This document shows, in pieces, positions 51,166 through 58,583 of a stretch of 64,000 nt of DNA. The notes under the pieces were generated by a model. It was not told the DNA's origin and made no database searches. It was given only the letters and a program-made list of their open reading frames with translations. Positions within the stretch are counted from its first letter, which is position 1. Every line of letters starts with the position of its first letter. The DNA lies in the NCBI GenBank assembly GCA_035564555.1, contig DATMTS010000039.1, forward strand, positions 20,346-84,345, read 5' to 3'. Both the position numbers and the translations under genes were made by a program. The stretch is from DATMTS01 sp035564555. GTDB lineage: Bacteria > Actinomycetota > Actinomycetes > Actinomycetales > Microbacteriaceae.

Positions 51166-51741
51166 TCACGCGACCGGCGCTCGGGTCAGCTCGCGCAACT
51201 CGCGGAGCGTACCGGAGGCGATCTCGGTGAGCGACCGTTTCTCTCCCTCTCCGATCCACTGCGCGAATGCGACCGCGAACACGGTGGCGCCGGATTCCGC
51301 GGCCAGAGTCGCAGCGGGCTCGGTGACGCCGCGCGCGCGCAGGGCTTCGGCGATCGCCGTGGCGATGCCTGCGAACTTGTGCTTCTCGCGTTCCCGCAGT
51401 GAGGCGTTCTGCTCGATCACCGCTTGCCGGGCCCGCGAATGCGCACGTCGCTCGTCGGGGAAGAGTTCGGCGGCAGAGCGAAGCGCGCAGGCTATCAACT
51501 CGAATGCGGACGCACCGGAGGGCGCGTGTTCGACGCCGTCGAGGAAAGCCTGGACGAACCGCTCCTGCCCGTGGAACAGCACCTCGCGCTTGTCGGTGAA
51601 GTAGCGGAAGAAGGTACGCTCGGTCAGCCCCACCGAGCGGGCGATCTCCGCGGCGGTGGTCTGCTCGAATCCGCGGGCGGCGAAGAGTTCGAGTGCTGCG
51701 GCCTGCAGACGCTCACGCGCTCCCGGCTCCCAACGTCCCAT
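51166..51741 (-). CDS. TetR-family transcriptional regulator
   Basis: A 191-residue repressor starting MGRWEPGARERLQAAALELF. HTH: TTAAEIARSVGLTERTFFRY followed by FTDKREVLF. The start at 51741 is preferred because the common MGRWEPGARERL N terminus begins there. The C-terminal ligand domain is unremarkable. Divergent from the NAD-dependent epimerase-like gene, with repeated CTGACATCA half-sites between them, so it likely represses that gene and itself. Confidence 0.9.
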   Translation of the reverse strand: MGRWEPGARERLQAAALELFAARGFEQTTAAEIARSVGLTERTFFRYFTDKREVLFHGQERFVQAFLDGVEHAPSGASAFELIACALRSAAELFPDERRAHSRARQAVIEQNASLREREKHKFAGIATAIAEALRARGVTEPAATLAAESGATVFAVAFAQWIGEGEKRSLTEIASGTLRELRELTRAPVA

Positions 51742-51755
51742 GGTCGCCAGTCTAG

Positions 51756-51819
51756 TGATGACAGAGACTGTCGTCAGGAGTATTGTGATGTCTGCAGCTG
51801 ACATCAGTCACTGACATCA
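51756..51819. promoter_or_regulatory. TetR operator region
   Basis: TGATGACAG (51756-51764) and CTGTCGTCA (51768-51776) form one imperfect palindrome. TGATGTC (51786-51792) and GACATCA (51800-51806) form another. CTGACATCA repeats at 51798 and 51811. The repeated TGATG-half-site fits TetR dimers covering both divergent promoters. Confidence 0.65.
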
Positions 51820-51850
51820 AGGCCGCAGTCGCGGGAGAGGGGACCCACTC

Positions 51851-52768
51851 ATGCGCATTTTCGTCACCGGAGCCTCCGGATGGATCGGGTCGGCAGCCGT
51901 CGACGAGTTGCTCGCCGCCGGTCATGACGTCACCGGACTCGCCAGATCCGATGCGTCGGCCGCGTCCCTCCAGGCCAAGGGCGTGCGGGTTCGTCGCGGC
52001 GATCTCGACGATCTCGACAGCATTCGCCGCGGCGCCGAGGCAGCCGAGGCCGTCATCCATCTGGCCAACAAGCACGACTTCGCTAATCCGGCAGACTCCG
52101 CCGCTGCCGAACGTTCCGCGGTTCAGGTCATCGGCGACGCGCTCGTCGGCAGCGACCGTCCCTTCCTGCTCGCATCCGGCATCGTCGGACTCGCGCAGGG
52201 CAGGCCTTCGACCGAGCGGGACGCCTCTGCCGCCCACGGCCCGCACTCGGCGCGTGGCGGAAGCGAGAACCTTGCGCTTGAGTTCGCCGAGCGCGGCGTG
52301 CGGGTGGTGAGCGTGCGGTTCGCTCCCACCGTGCACGGAGCGGGGGACCACGGATTCATCTCCGTCCTGGCCGCCGTCGCTCGCGAAAAGGGCGTCTCCG
52401 GTTATCCGGGCGAAGGGACGAACCGGTGGGGCGCGGTGCACCGTTCCGACGCGGCACGAGTCGTCGCGCTCGGGCTCGAGAAGGCTCCGACGGGCGCTCG
52501 CCTGCACGCCGTCGCAGAGGAAGGCGTGCCGACCCGTGACATCGCGCACGCCATCGGCCGCGCATACGGCCTGCCCGTCGCTCCGATTCCCCTCGACCAC
52601 GCTCGCGACCACTTCGGCTGGATCGGCACCTTCTTCACGATGGACGGGCCCGCCGACAGTGCGATCACCCAGGACCTGCTGGGCTGGACACCCACGGGAC
52701 CGACCCTCATCGAAGACATCGACGCCGGCGCGTACTCCGTGGTGCTGGGCACCGTGCGGGGTGAGTAG
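51851..52768 (+). CDS. NAD-dependent epimerase/dehydratase-family (extended SDR) protein
   Basis: A 305-residue protein starting MRIFVTGASGWIGSAAVDEL, the extended-SDR cofactor motif TGASGWIG. RRGDLDDLDSI and VIHLANKHDF follow. The YxxxK of the active site is not obvious, the corresponding region reading GPHSARGGSENLALEF, so it may be a binding or reductase variant like those commonly paired with TetR regulators. ATG 51851 follows GAGAGGGGACCCACTC. Substrate unknown. Confidence 0.87.
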   Translation: MRIFVTGASGWIGSAAVDELLAAGHDVTGLARSDASAASLQAKGVRVRRGDLDDLDSIRRGAEAAEAVIHLANKHDFANPADSAAAERSAVQVIGDALVGSDRPFLLASGIVGLAQGRPSTERDASAAHGPHSARGGSENLALEFAERGVRVVSVRFAPTVHGAGDHGFISVLAAVAREKGVSGYPGEGTNRWGAVHRSDAARVVALGLEKAPTGARLHAVAEEGVPTRDIAHAIGRAYGLPVAPIPLDHARDHFGWIGTFFTMDGPADSAITQDLLGWTPTGPTLIEDIDAGAYSVVLGTVRGE

Positions 52769-52799
52769 GCCGAGCGCGTCGGGCGATGCTCTCGATCCG

Positions 52800-52817
52800 T
52801 GTGGCAACGTTGCCAGA
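52800..52817. promoter_or_regulatory. LacI-type operator of the hydrolase/MBL operon
   Basis: TGTGGCAACGTTGCCAGA, containing the perfect 14-bp palindrome TGGCAACGTTGCCA (52802-52815). It ends 13 bp before the ATG at 52831, so bound repressor would block initiation. Same family as the 36445 and 49721 sites. Confidence 0.8.
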
Positions 52818-52830
52818 TAGGATGCCGTGC

Positions 52831-54825
52831 ATGACCTCAGCAGCGGCGCCCACCGCCAGGCTCACGCGAATCAGAAGCCGGCTCATCGTCACGGCGCCCG
52901 GCTACACGCTCGAGGTGGAGGACGCGGGCGAACGCTTCTCGTCGTCGCCGTACGCGGTGCTGTTCGACGAAGCGGGGCAGGTCTGGACCTGCCTGAATCT
53001 GCTCTGTTCGGTCGATACCGCGGACCGCGCCGACGAGACCTGGCTGGTCGAAGGAGTCGAGGCGGTTCAACGTGGCGACGATGTGGCGCTCACGGTCCGC
53101 ACCCGCAGCACCGCATGGCGAGTGCGCGAGTTGACGGTGCTCTGCACGCCCCGATCCGTGGAACTGAGCGTCAGGGTCGAGGGATCCGGCCGCCTCACCG
53201 AGGTGACCTTGCTGGGCGGCCGGGCCGGCTTGCCCAGCGGCGCATGCGGTGAGTTCCGATCCGCGATCGGATTTCGCAGCGTGCTCGTACCGGCCCCGAC
53301 CGAGCCCGTCGAAGCGGTGCGTCCGGCGCACGCGGCGGCGGTGCTCGGCGTCGTCGGCGACGCCGATCCCGGCAGATTGAACGGCATCTTCACGCCGCCT
53401 CCGCTCGTGCTCGGGCTCGGCAGAGCCGAGCCTCCGATGGCATCCACCCCAGGGAGCGATGGGCGATCCAGCGGCCGCAGCGCGGCGACCTTCGTGCCGG
53501 AGGGTGAGTGGCTCGGCCTCTCCGTGCGGGATGCCGTGCAGAACCTGACCTTCACGAGGATGCGGTACGAACCGCTCGACGGGGGGTTCCTGCTGCGCTT
53601 CGACTATGAGGGCCACACCGTTGCGGATGGCGGGTGGACCTCGCCGACACTGGTGCTGCGTCCTGCTTCGACCGGCTGGGGAGTGATCACCGACCATCGC
53701 GCCGACCTGGTCGAGCACGGATTGGCCGCGGCAGCCGGCCCCGGCGAGGAGCCGTGGTGGCGCGAGCCGATCTTCTGCGGCTGGGGCGCGCAGTGCGCGC
53801 GGGCCGTGCACCTGCTGCATGCGGCGACGCACGGCGACTGCGCCGATCCGACAAAAGACAGCCTGCCGCAGACGCGTGAGGAGGAGCATCGGGTTGCGCG
53901 CATGGCTCCCACCCTGGCCAGGCAGAGCGTCTACGACGAGTTCCTCGTGCGACTCGATGCCTACGGCCTGAAGCCGGGCACGATCGTGATCGATGACCGG
54001 TGGCAGGCGGATTACGGCACGGCCGCGCCCGACCTGGAGCACTGGCCCGACCTGCGATCCTGGATCGCCGGGCGGCACCGCGCCGGACAACGCGTGCTGC
54101 TGTGGTGGAAGGCATGGGACCCCGAGGGTCTGCCCACCCAGGAATGCATCGTGGATGCTGCGGGCCGGCCGGTGAGTGTGGATCCGGCCAGCCCCGCCTA
54201 TCGACGGCGCCTCGAGGGGATCGTCGCGGCGCTGCTCGGCGCGGACGGCCTGGACGCCGACGGTTTCAAGGTCGATTTCACGCAGCGGGGTCCGAGCGGC
54301 AGCACTCTTCGCCGTGCCGATGGCGTCGTCGGCGTGGCGGAGGCCGAGTCGGTCGAGGGCTCGACGCCCCCGGAACTCAGCGGCCGGCTCGAGACCGCCT
54401 GGGGCATCGCGGGCTTGCACCTGCTGCTGAAGACGCTCCACACGGCCGCCAAGCGCGTCAAACCCGACTCGCTCGTGATCGCCCACGCCGTGCATCCCTC
54501 GTTCGGTGATGTCTGCGACATGGTGCGACTCAACGACGTGCTCAAATTCGACGGACGCGGTCGCCGGGTGCCGGTGGTCGATCAGTTGACCTTCCGACAG
54601 CAGGTGGTGCGGCGCACGCTGCCGCACCATGACATCGACACCGACCAATGGCCCATGCCGTCACGTGCCGAGTGGCTCGATTACTCCCTCGTGCAGCCGA
54701 GACTCGGGGTACCCGCGCTGTACTACCTGGAGTCGATCGATCGCTCCGGGGAGCACATCCGTCCCCGGGATCTGCAGAAAGTGGCGTCCGTCTGGGAGGC
54801 GTACCGGGGGTCGCTCGTCCGATGA
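52831..54825 (+). CDS. Uncharacterised TIM-barrel glycoside hydrolase (GH36/GH31-like)
   Basis: A 664-residue cytoplasmic protein starting MTSAAAPTARLTRIRSRLIV. An N-terminal beta-sandwich (to about 290) leads into a barrel with FCGWGAQCARAVHL, IVIDDRWQADYG (about residues 386-397), RVLLWWKAWDPEGLP and DGFKVDFTQRGPSGS. The last resembles the nucleophile strand of GH31/GH36 enzymes (KxD), with Asp at about residue 481. A later LNDVLKFDGRGRRVPVVDQL may carry the second acid. No exact family is recognised. Its stop overlaps the start of the tandem-MBL protein gene, and a perfect operator precedes it. Confidence 0.75.
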   Translation: MTSAAAPTARLTRIRSRLIVTAPGYTLEVEDAGERFSSSPYAVLFDEAGQVWTCLNLLCSVDTADRADETWLVEGVEAVQRGDDVALTVRTRSTAWRVRELTVLCTPRSVELSVRVEGSGRLTEVTLLGGRAGLPSGACGEFRSAIGFRSVLVPAPTEPVEAVRPAHAAAVLGVVGDADPGRLNGIFTPPPLVLGLGRAEPPMASTPGSDGRSSGRSAATFVPEGEWLGLSVRDAVQNLTFTRMRYEPLDGGFLLRFDYEGHTVADGGWTSPTLVLRPASTGWGVITDHRADLVEHGLAAAAGPGEEPWWREPIFCGWGAQCARAVHLLHAATHGDCADPTKDSLPQTREEEHRVARMAPTLARQSVYDEFLVRLDAYGLKPGTIVIDDRWQADYGTAAPDLEHWPDLRSWIAGRHRAGQRVLLWWKAWDPEGLPTQECIVDAAGRPVSVDPASPAYRRRLEGIVAALLGADGLDADGFKVDFTQRGPSGSTLRRADGVVGVAEAESVEGSTPPELSGRLETAWGIAGLHLLLKTLHTAAKRVKPDSLVIAHAVHPSFGDVCDMVRLNDVLKFDGRGRRVPVVDQLTFRQQVVRRTLPHHDIDTDQWPMPSRAEWLDYSLVQPRLGVPALYYLESIDRSGEHIRPRDLQKVASVWEAYRGSLVR

Positions 54826-56702
54826 CCGAGTCGGCGCTGTCCGCCCCGGTGCGTGTCGCGCAAGGCGTCTATCGCATCCGCGACACCTGCGAGGTGTACC
54901 TGATCGTGGCCGACCGGCCCGTCGACGGCCGGCGCTCGGCCGTCGCGATCGATTTCGGGTCGGGTGCGGTGCTCGATCAGCTGCAGGCGCTCGGCGTCGA
55001 CCGGATAACCGACGTGCTGATGACCCACCACCACCGTGACCAAGGGCAGGGCCTGCCTCGCGCGGTCGCCCACGGGGCCAGGATCCACGTTCCGCCGGTC
55101 GAGGTCGACCTGTTCGCCCGTGTCGACGAGATGTGGTCGACGCGCCAGCTGGACAACGACTACAACGTGCGCCAGGACCGGTTCTCGCTGCTCGAACCCG
55201 TACCCGTATCGGCGACGGCGCAGGAGTACCGCACAACCGAATACGGGGGAGTGCGACTCCTGGCGATCCCGACCCCTGGTCACACGATCGGCTCGGTCAG
55301 TTACCTGCTCGACCGTGACGGCGAACGCATCGCCTTCACCGGCGATCTCATCTACGCGCCGGGCAAGGTGTGGTCGATGGCCGCGAGCCAGTGGTCGTAC
55401 ACCGCGCACGAGGGGCCGGCGATGACCGTGTTGTCGTGCTACCTGTTGCAGGACCAACGGCTCGATCTGCTGCTGCCCTCGCATGGACATCCGATGCGCA
55501 GCCCGCACGCCGCGCTCGAGTTGCTCGCCGAACGGATGCAGTACTACGTGGATTCCCGCCGCTGGCATCCGTGGGACCTCTGGGACCGGCTGCGCAACCC
55601 GTTCATCCGGCTCACCGACCATCTGCTGCTGAATCGCTCGAGTCTTTCGTGCTGCTACCTGCTGCTCTCCGAGACGGGCGAGGCGCTGCAGATCGATTAC
55701 GGGTACGACATGACGACCGGCCTTCCGACCGGCACGGATCGCGCCGCGCGCCGTCCGTGGCTGGCCTCGCTTCCCGCGTTGAAGCAGCAGTTCGGCGTGA
55801 GCCGGATCAGCGTCGCGGTACCGACGCACTATCACGACGATCACGTCGCGGGGTTGCCGCTGCTGCGCGCCGTGGAGGGTACGCAGCTGTGGACGCCCGC
55901 GAACGTGGCCGGCATCCTCGAGAACCCGTGGCGGTACGATCTGCCGTGCCAGTGGTACGAACCGATCCATTCCGATCGGGTGCTCGCGGTGGGTGAGTCG
56001 TTCGCCTGGAACGAGTACACCATCACGGTGCACGACCAGCCGGGGCACACGCTGTTCGCCGTCGCCTACGAGGTGCAGGTCGATGGGATCACCGTGATGT
56101 TCACCGGAGACCAGCAGGAGAACCTCGGCGAACCGGACGTGCGGCACGAGATCCTGAATTATCAGTACCGCAACCGGTTCCGTATCGCCGACTACAAGGC
56201 GAGTGGCGAACTGTACCGGCGGGTCGCACCCGGCTTGATGCTCAGCGGGCACTGGGAGCCGCGCTGGGTCGACGACGAGGACTATCTGGACTACCTCGTT
56301 CATGCGGGGGAGGACCTGATCGAGATGCACGAGGATCTTCTGCCGCTGGACGAACTCGATCTGGGCGCTGACGGCGTGATGGCGCGCATCGCGCCCTATC
56401 GTTCGCGGGTCGCGCCCGGTGCCGACCTCCGCCTGACCGTGACGGTGCGAAATCCGCATGAGGTTCCGGCGCGCGCCGTGCTGGTTCCGGTGCTGCCGGC
56501 GGGTTGGCGGGCGCAGCACGACCGCATCGAGGTCGAGCTCGGTGCGGGCGAGGAGCAGGAGGTCTCGCTCGAGCTGACGGCCGGAGGTGCGCCCCGACGC
56601 CGGGCGAGGGTCGCCGTGGATGTCACGATCGGCACTCTGATGCTCGGACAGCACGCGGAGGCATTGGTCGACGTGGATCCGGCTCCGGGCCGGCCGGCGT
56701 GA
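54822..56702 (+). CDS. Tandem metallo-beta-lactamase-fold protein with C-terminal beta-sandwich
   Basis: A 626-residue protein whose ATG overlaps the preceding TGA (ATGA). Domain 1 (about 10-260): MTHHHRDQGQG, IPTPGHTIGSVSYLLDRDG, AFTGDLIYAPGKVW and LLPSHGHPM. Domain 2 (about 275-510): VPTHYHDDHVAG, HDQPGHTLFAVAYE, MFTGDQQENLGEPD and LMLSGHWEPRW. Domain 2 keeps the full HxHxDH motif; domain 1 has HHHRDQ, with Gln for the second-site His. A beta-sandwich (about 535-620, LRLTVTVRNPHEVPARAVLV) closes the protein. No signal peptide. Two MBL units in one chain beside a glycosidase is unusual; a role on a sugar-derived lactone or ester is a guess. Confidence 0.8.
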   Translation: MTESALSAPVRVAQGVYRIRDTCEVYLIVADRPVDGRRSAVAIDFGSGAVLDQLQALGVDRITDVLMTHHHRDQGQGLPRAVAHGARIHVPPVEVDLFARVDEMWSTRQLDNDYNVRQDRFSLLEPVPVSATAQEYRTTEYGGVRLLAIPTPGHTIGSVSYLLDRDGERIAFTGDLIYAPGKVWSMAASQWSYTAHEGPAMTVLSCYLLQDQRLDLLLPSHGHPMRSPHAALELLAERMQYYVDSRRWHPWDLWDRLRNPFIRLTDHLLLNRSSLSCCYLLLSETGEALQIDYGYDMTTGLPTGTDRAARRPWLASLPALKQQFGVSRISVAVPTHYHDDHVAGLPLLRAVEGTQLWTPANVAGILENPWRYDLPCQWYEPIHSDRVLAVGESFAWNEYTITVHDQPGHTLFAVAYEVQVDGITVMFTGDQQENLGEPDVRHEILNYQYRNRFRIADYKASGELYRRVAPGLMLSGHWEPRWVDDEDYLDYLVHAGEDLIEMHEDLLPLDELDLGADGVMARIAPYRSRVAPGADLRLTVTVRNPHEVPARAVLVPVLPAGWRAQHDRIEVELGAGEEQEVSLELTAGGAPRRRARVAVDVTIGTLMLGQHAEALVDVDPAPGRPA

Positions 56703-56802
56703 CCTCGACCTGAACGAAGCGCAAGGTCACGCCGGCACCCACGCGGCAAGGAGCGGAGCCGCCGCGGGACGCTTGACCCTGTCGCGGCAGTGTCTAGGAT
56801 GG

Positions 56803-56820
56803 TGTGGGAACGATTTCATA
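56803..56820. promoter_or_regulatory. LacI-type operator of the ROK-SIS-mannosidase operon
   Basis: TGTGGGAACGATTTCATA, with core TGGGAACGATTTCA, is a weaker member of the TGTGG-N2-CGTT-N2-CACA family. It lies about 160 bp before the ROK start, just upstream of a repetitive leader. Confidence 0.55.
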
Positions 56821-56960
56821 CAGCTCCGGCGGAGCGGCTTCTACGCTGCGGCTTTTACGCTGCGCCACCCGCCACTGCGCCACCCGCCACCCGGACATTA
56901 CGCACATGCAACACATGCAACGCACGCACACAACGCACAACGCACACAACGCACCACGCG
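56821..56960. repeat. Repetitive, G-poor leader upstream of the ROK gene
   Basis: Several short tandem repeats in a row: a doubled TTCTACGCTGCGG / TTTTACGCTGCG, a doubled CCACCCGCCACTGCG / CCACCCGCCAC, then ACACATGCA and ACAACGCACA units up to about 56960. The last 60 bases are almost free of G on the plus strand, so the mRNA leader should be unstructured. No protein-coding signal is evident. Confidence 0.75.
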
Positions 56961-56980
56961 CTCATCGCGAAGGGATCCCG

Positions 56981-58009
56981 ATGACAGACCAGCGGCGACC
57001 GGTTCTCGCGCTCGACATCGGAGGCACCAAGCTCGCGGTGGCGGTCGTCACCGAAGACGGCGCGACCCACGGCCTCGTGGTCGAACCCACCCGCCGCGAC
57101 GATGGCCCCGATAGCATCATCCGGCGCCTGTTCGCGATGGGCCGCGAGGCCATCGTCGCCGGCGGACTCGGCCCGGTCTCAGCCGTCGGGATCTCGTGCG
57201 GCGGTCCGCTCAACGCAGCCACCGGCGTGCTGGAGAGCCCGCTGCACCTGCCCGGGTGGGTCGATGTGCCGATCGTGGCACTCGCCGAGCAGGAGTTCGG
57301 CATTCCCGCCGTGCTCGAGAACGACGCGACGGCCGCCGCACTCGGCGAGTTCCGGTACGGGGCCGGGGTGGGCATCTCGACCCTGCTGTATCTCACCATC
57401 TCCACCGGTATCGGCGGCGGCGCCGTGATCGACGGCCGACTGCACCGCGGCGCGGCCGGAAACGGCGGCGAATACGGGCACATCATGGTTCGGCCGGGCG
57501 GGCGTGCCTGCCTCTGCGGCAGGCGGGGATGCCTCGAAGCGTACGCATCGGGCAGCTCGATCGCGGCGCGCGCCGCGGATGTCCTCGCATCCTCCGCCGC
57601 CCCGGCCTCCACGCTCCGCGCCCTGCGCGTCGTGCAGGCCCGGGACGTGGCGGCTGCCGCGGCCGCAGGAGACGCGCTGGCACGCGCTCTGTGGGACGAG
57701 ACGACGCAGTTGCTCTCGGTCGCCATCACCGACCTGGTCAACATCGTCGAGCCCGACCTCGTCGTGCTCGGAGGCGGCGTCACGCGCGCGGGCGATGCCC
57801 TGCTGCAACCGATCAAGACCCGCGTGCTGAACGAGGCGATGCGGCCCGCGGCGAGCGTCGTGCGCATCGAACTGGCCGGCCTGGGCGACGTGGTGTGCGC
57901 GGTGGGTGCCGCCGCCCTGGCCTTCGACCTGATCGACGCGAGGTCAGCCCCGAAGAGCGCTCCGCACAGCGGCAGCAGTACGCAGACCGAGGAGAGCACC
58001 CATGTCTGA
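56981..58009 (+). CDS. ROK-family sugar kinase or regulator-like protein
   Basis: A 342-residue protein starting MTDQRRPVLALDIGGTKLAV, so the ATP-binding phosphate-1 motif LDIGGTK begins at once. Later come VLENDATAAALGEFRYGAG (catalytic Asp), TISTGIGGGAVIDGRLHRG, and the zinc motif GGEYGHIM...CLCGRRGCLEAYAS, the CxCGxxGCxE ROK signature. No N-terminal HTH, so a hexokinase/mannokinase-type enzyme is likely. ATG 56981 follows AAGGGATCCCG. The stop overlaps the start of the SIS gene by 8 bp. Confidence 0.93.
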   Translation: MTDQRRPVLALDIGGTKLAVAVVTEDGATHGLVVEPTRRDDGPDSIIRRLFAMGREAIVAGGLGPVSAVGISCGGPLNAATGVLESPLHLPGWVDVPIVALAEQEFGIPAVLENDATAAALGEFRYGAGVGISTLLYLTISTGIGGGAVIDGRLHRGAAGNGGEYGHIMVRPGGRACLCGRRGCLEAYASGSSIAARAADVLASSAAPASTLRALRVVQARDVAAAAAAGDALARALWDETTQLLSVAITDLVNIVEPDLVVLGGGVTRAGDALLQPIKTRVLNEAMRPAASVVRIELAGLGDVVCAVGAAALAFDLIDARSAPKSAPHSGSSTQTEESTHV

Positions 58010-58583
58010 CCCGGTCGCGCAGAACCTGCGTGACCATCTCAGCGCCGCGCATGCGATGGAGGGTCTGCTGCCGGGCATCCGAGCGGCCGCCGACGCGATC
58101 TGGGCCGCCTTCGCAAACGGTCACATCCTGTACACCTTCGGCAACGGCGGCAGCGCCGCCGACGCGCAGCACCTCACCGGAGAGCTGATCGGGCACTACC
58201 GCCGCGACCGGCGGCCGTTGCCCGCCGTCACACTGAGCACCGACCCGACAGTGATGACCTGTATCGCCAACGATTACTCCTACGACGACGTGTTCGCCCG
58301 TCAGGTGCTCGGGCTCGCCCGCCCCGGCGACGTCGTCGCGGCGTTCACCACCAGCGGCGCCTCTCCCAACGTCGTCGCCGCCTTGTCTGCCGCACAGCAC
58401 TGCGGCGCGACCACGGTGCTGTTCGGCGGCGGAGACGGCGGTCCCGCGCTGCGCTTCGCCGACCACGCGCTGATCGCGCCCACCGATCAGACGCCCCGCA
58501 TCCAAGAGATGCACACGTTCATGCTGCACGCCGTCTCGGAGCTCATCGACGCGTGGACGGCAGACGAAGGAGAACACGCATGA
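58002..58583 (+). CDS. SIS-domain sugar-phosphate isomerase (GmhA-like)
   Basis: A 193-residue protein, the size of GmhA-type sedoheptulose-7-phosphate isomerases. Its SIS core includes YTFGNGGSAADAQHLTGELI (about residues 44-63), VVAAFTTSGASPNVVAALSA and the C-terminal EMHTFMLHAVSELIDAW helix with the catalytic His. Beside a ROK kinase and an alpha-mannosidase it may isomerise a mannose-derived phosphate instead of making heptose (inference). Overlaps both neighbours. Confidence 0.88.
   Translation: MSDPVAQNLRDHLSAAHAMEGLLPGIRAAADAIWAAFANGHILYTFGNGGSAADAQHLTGELIGHYRRDRRPLPAVTLSTDPTVMTCIANDYSYDDVFARQVLGLARPGDVVAAFTTSGASPNVVAALSAAQHCGATTVLFGGGDGGPALRFADHALIAPTDQTPRIQEMHTFMLHAVSELIDAWTADEGEHA

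Noticed and set aside
56821..56960. CRISPR-like array
   Set aside because: Repeats are short, adjacent and of different types, with no regular spacers and no cas genes.
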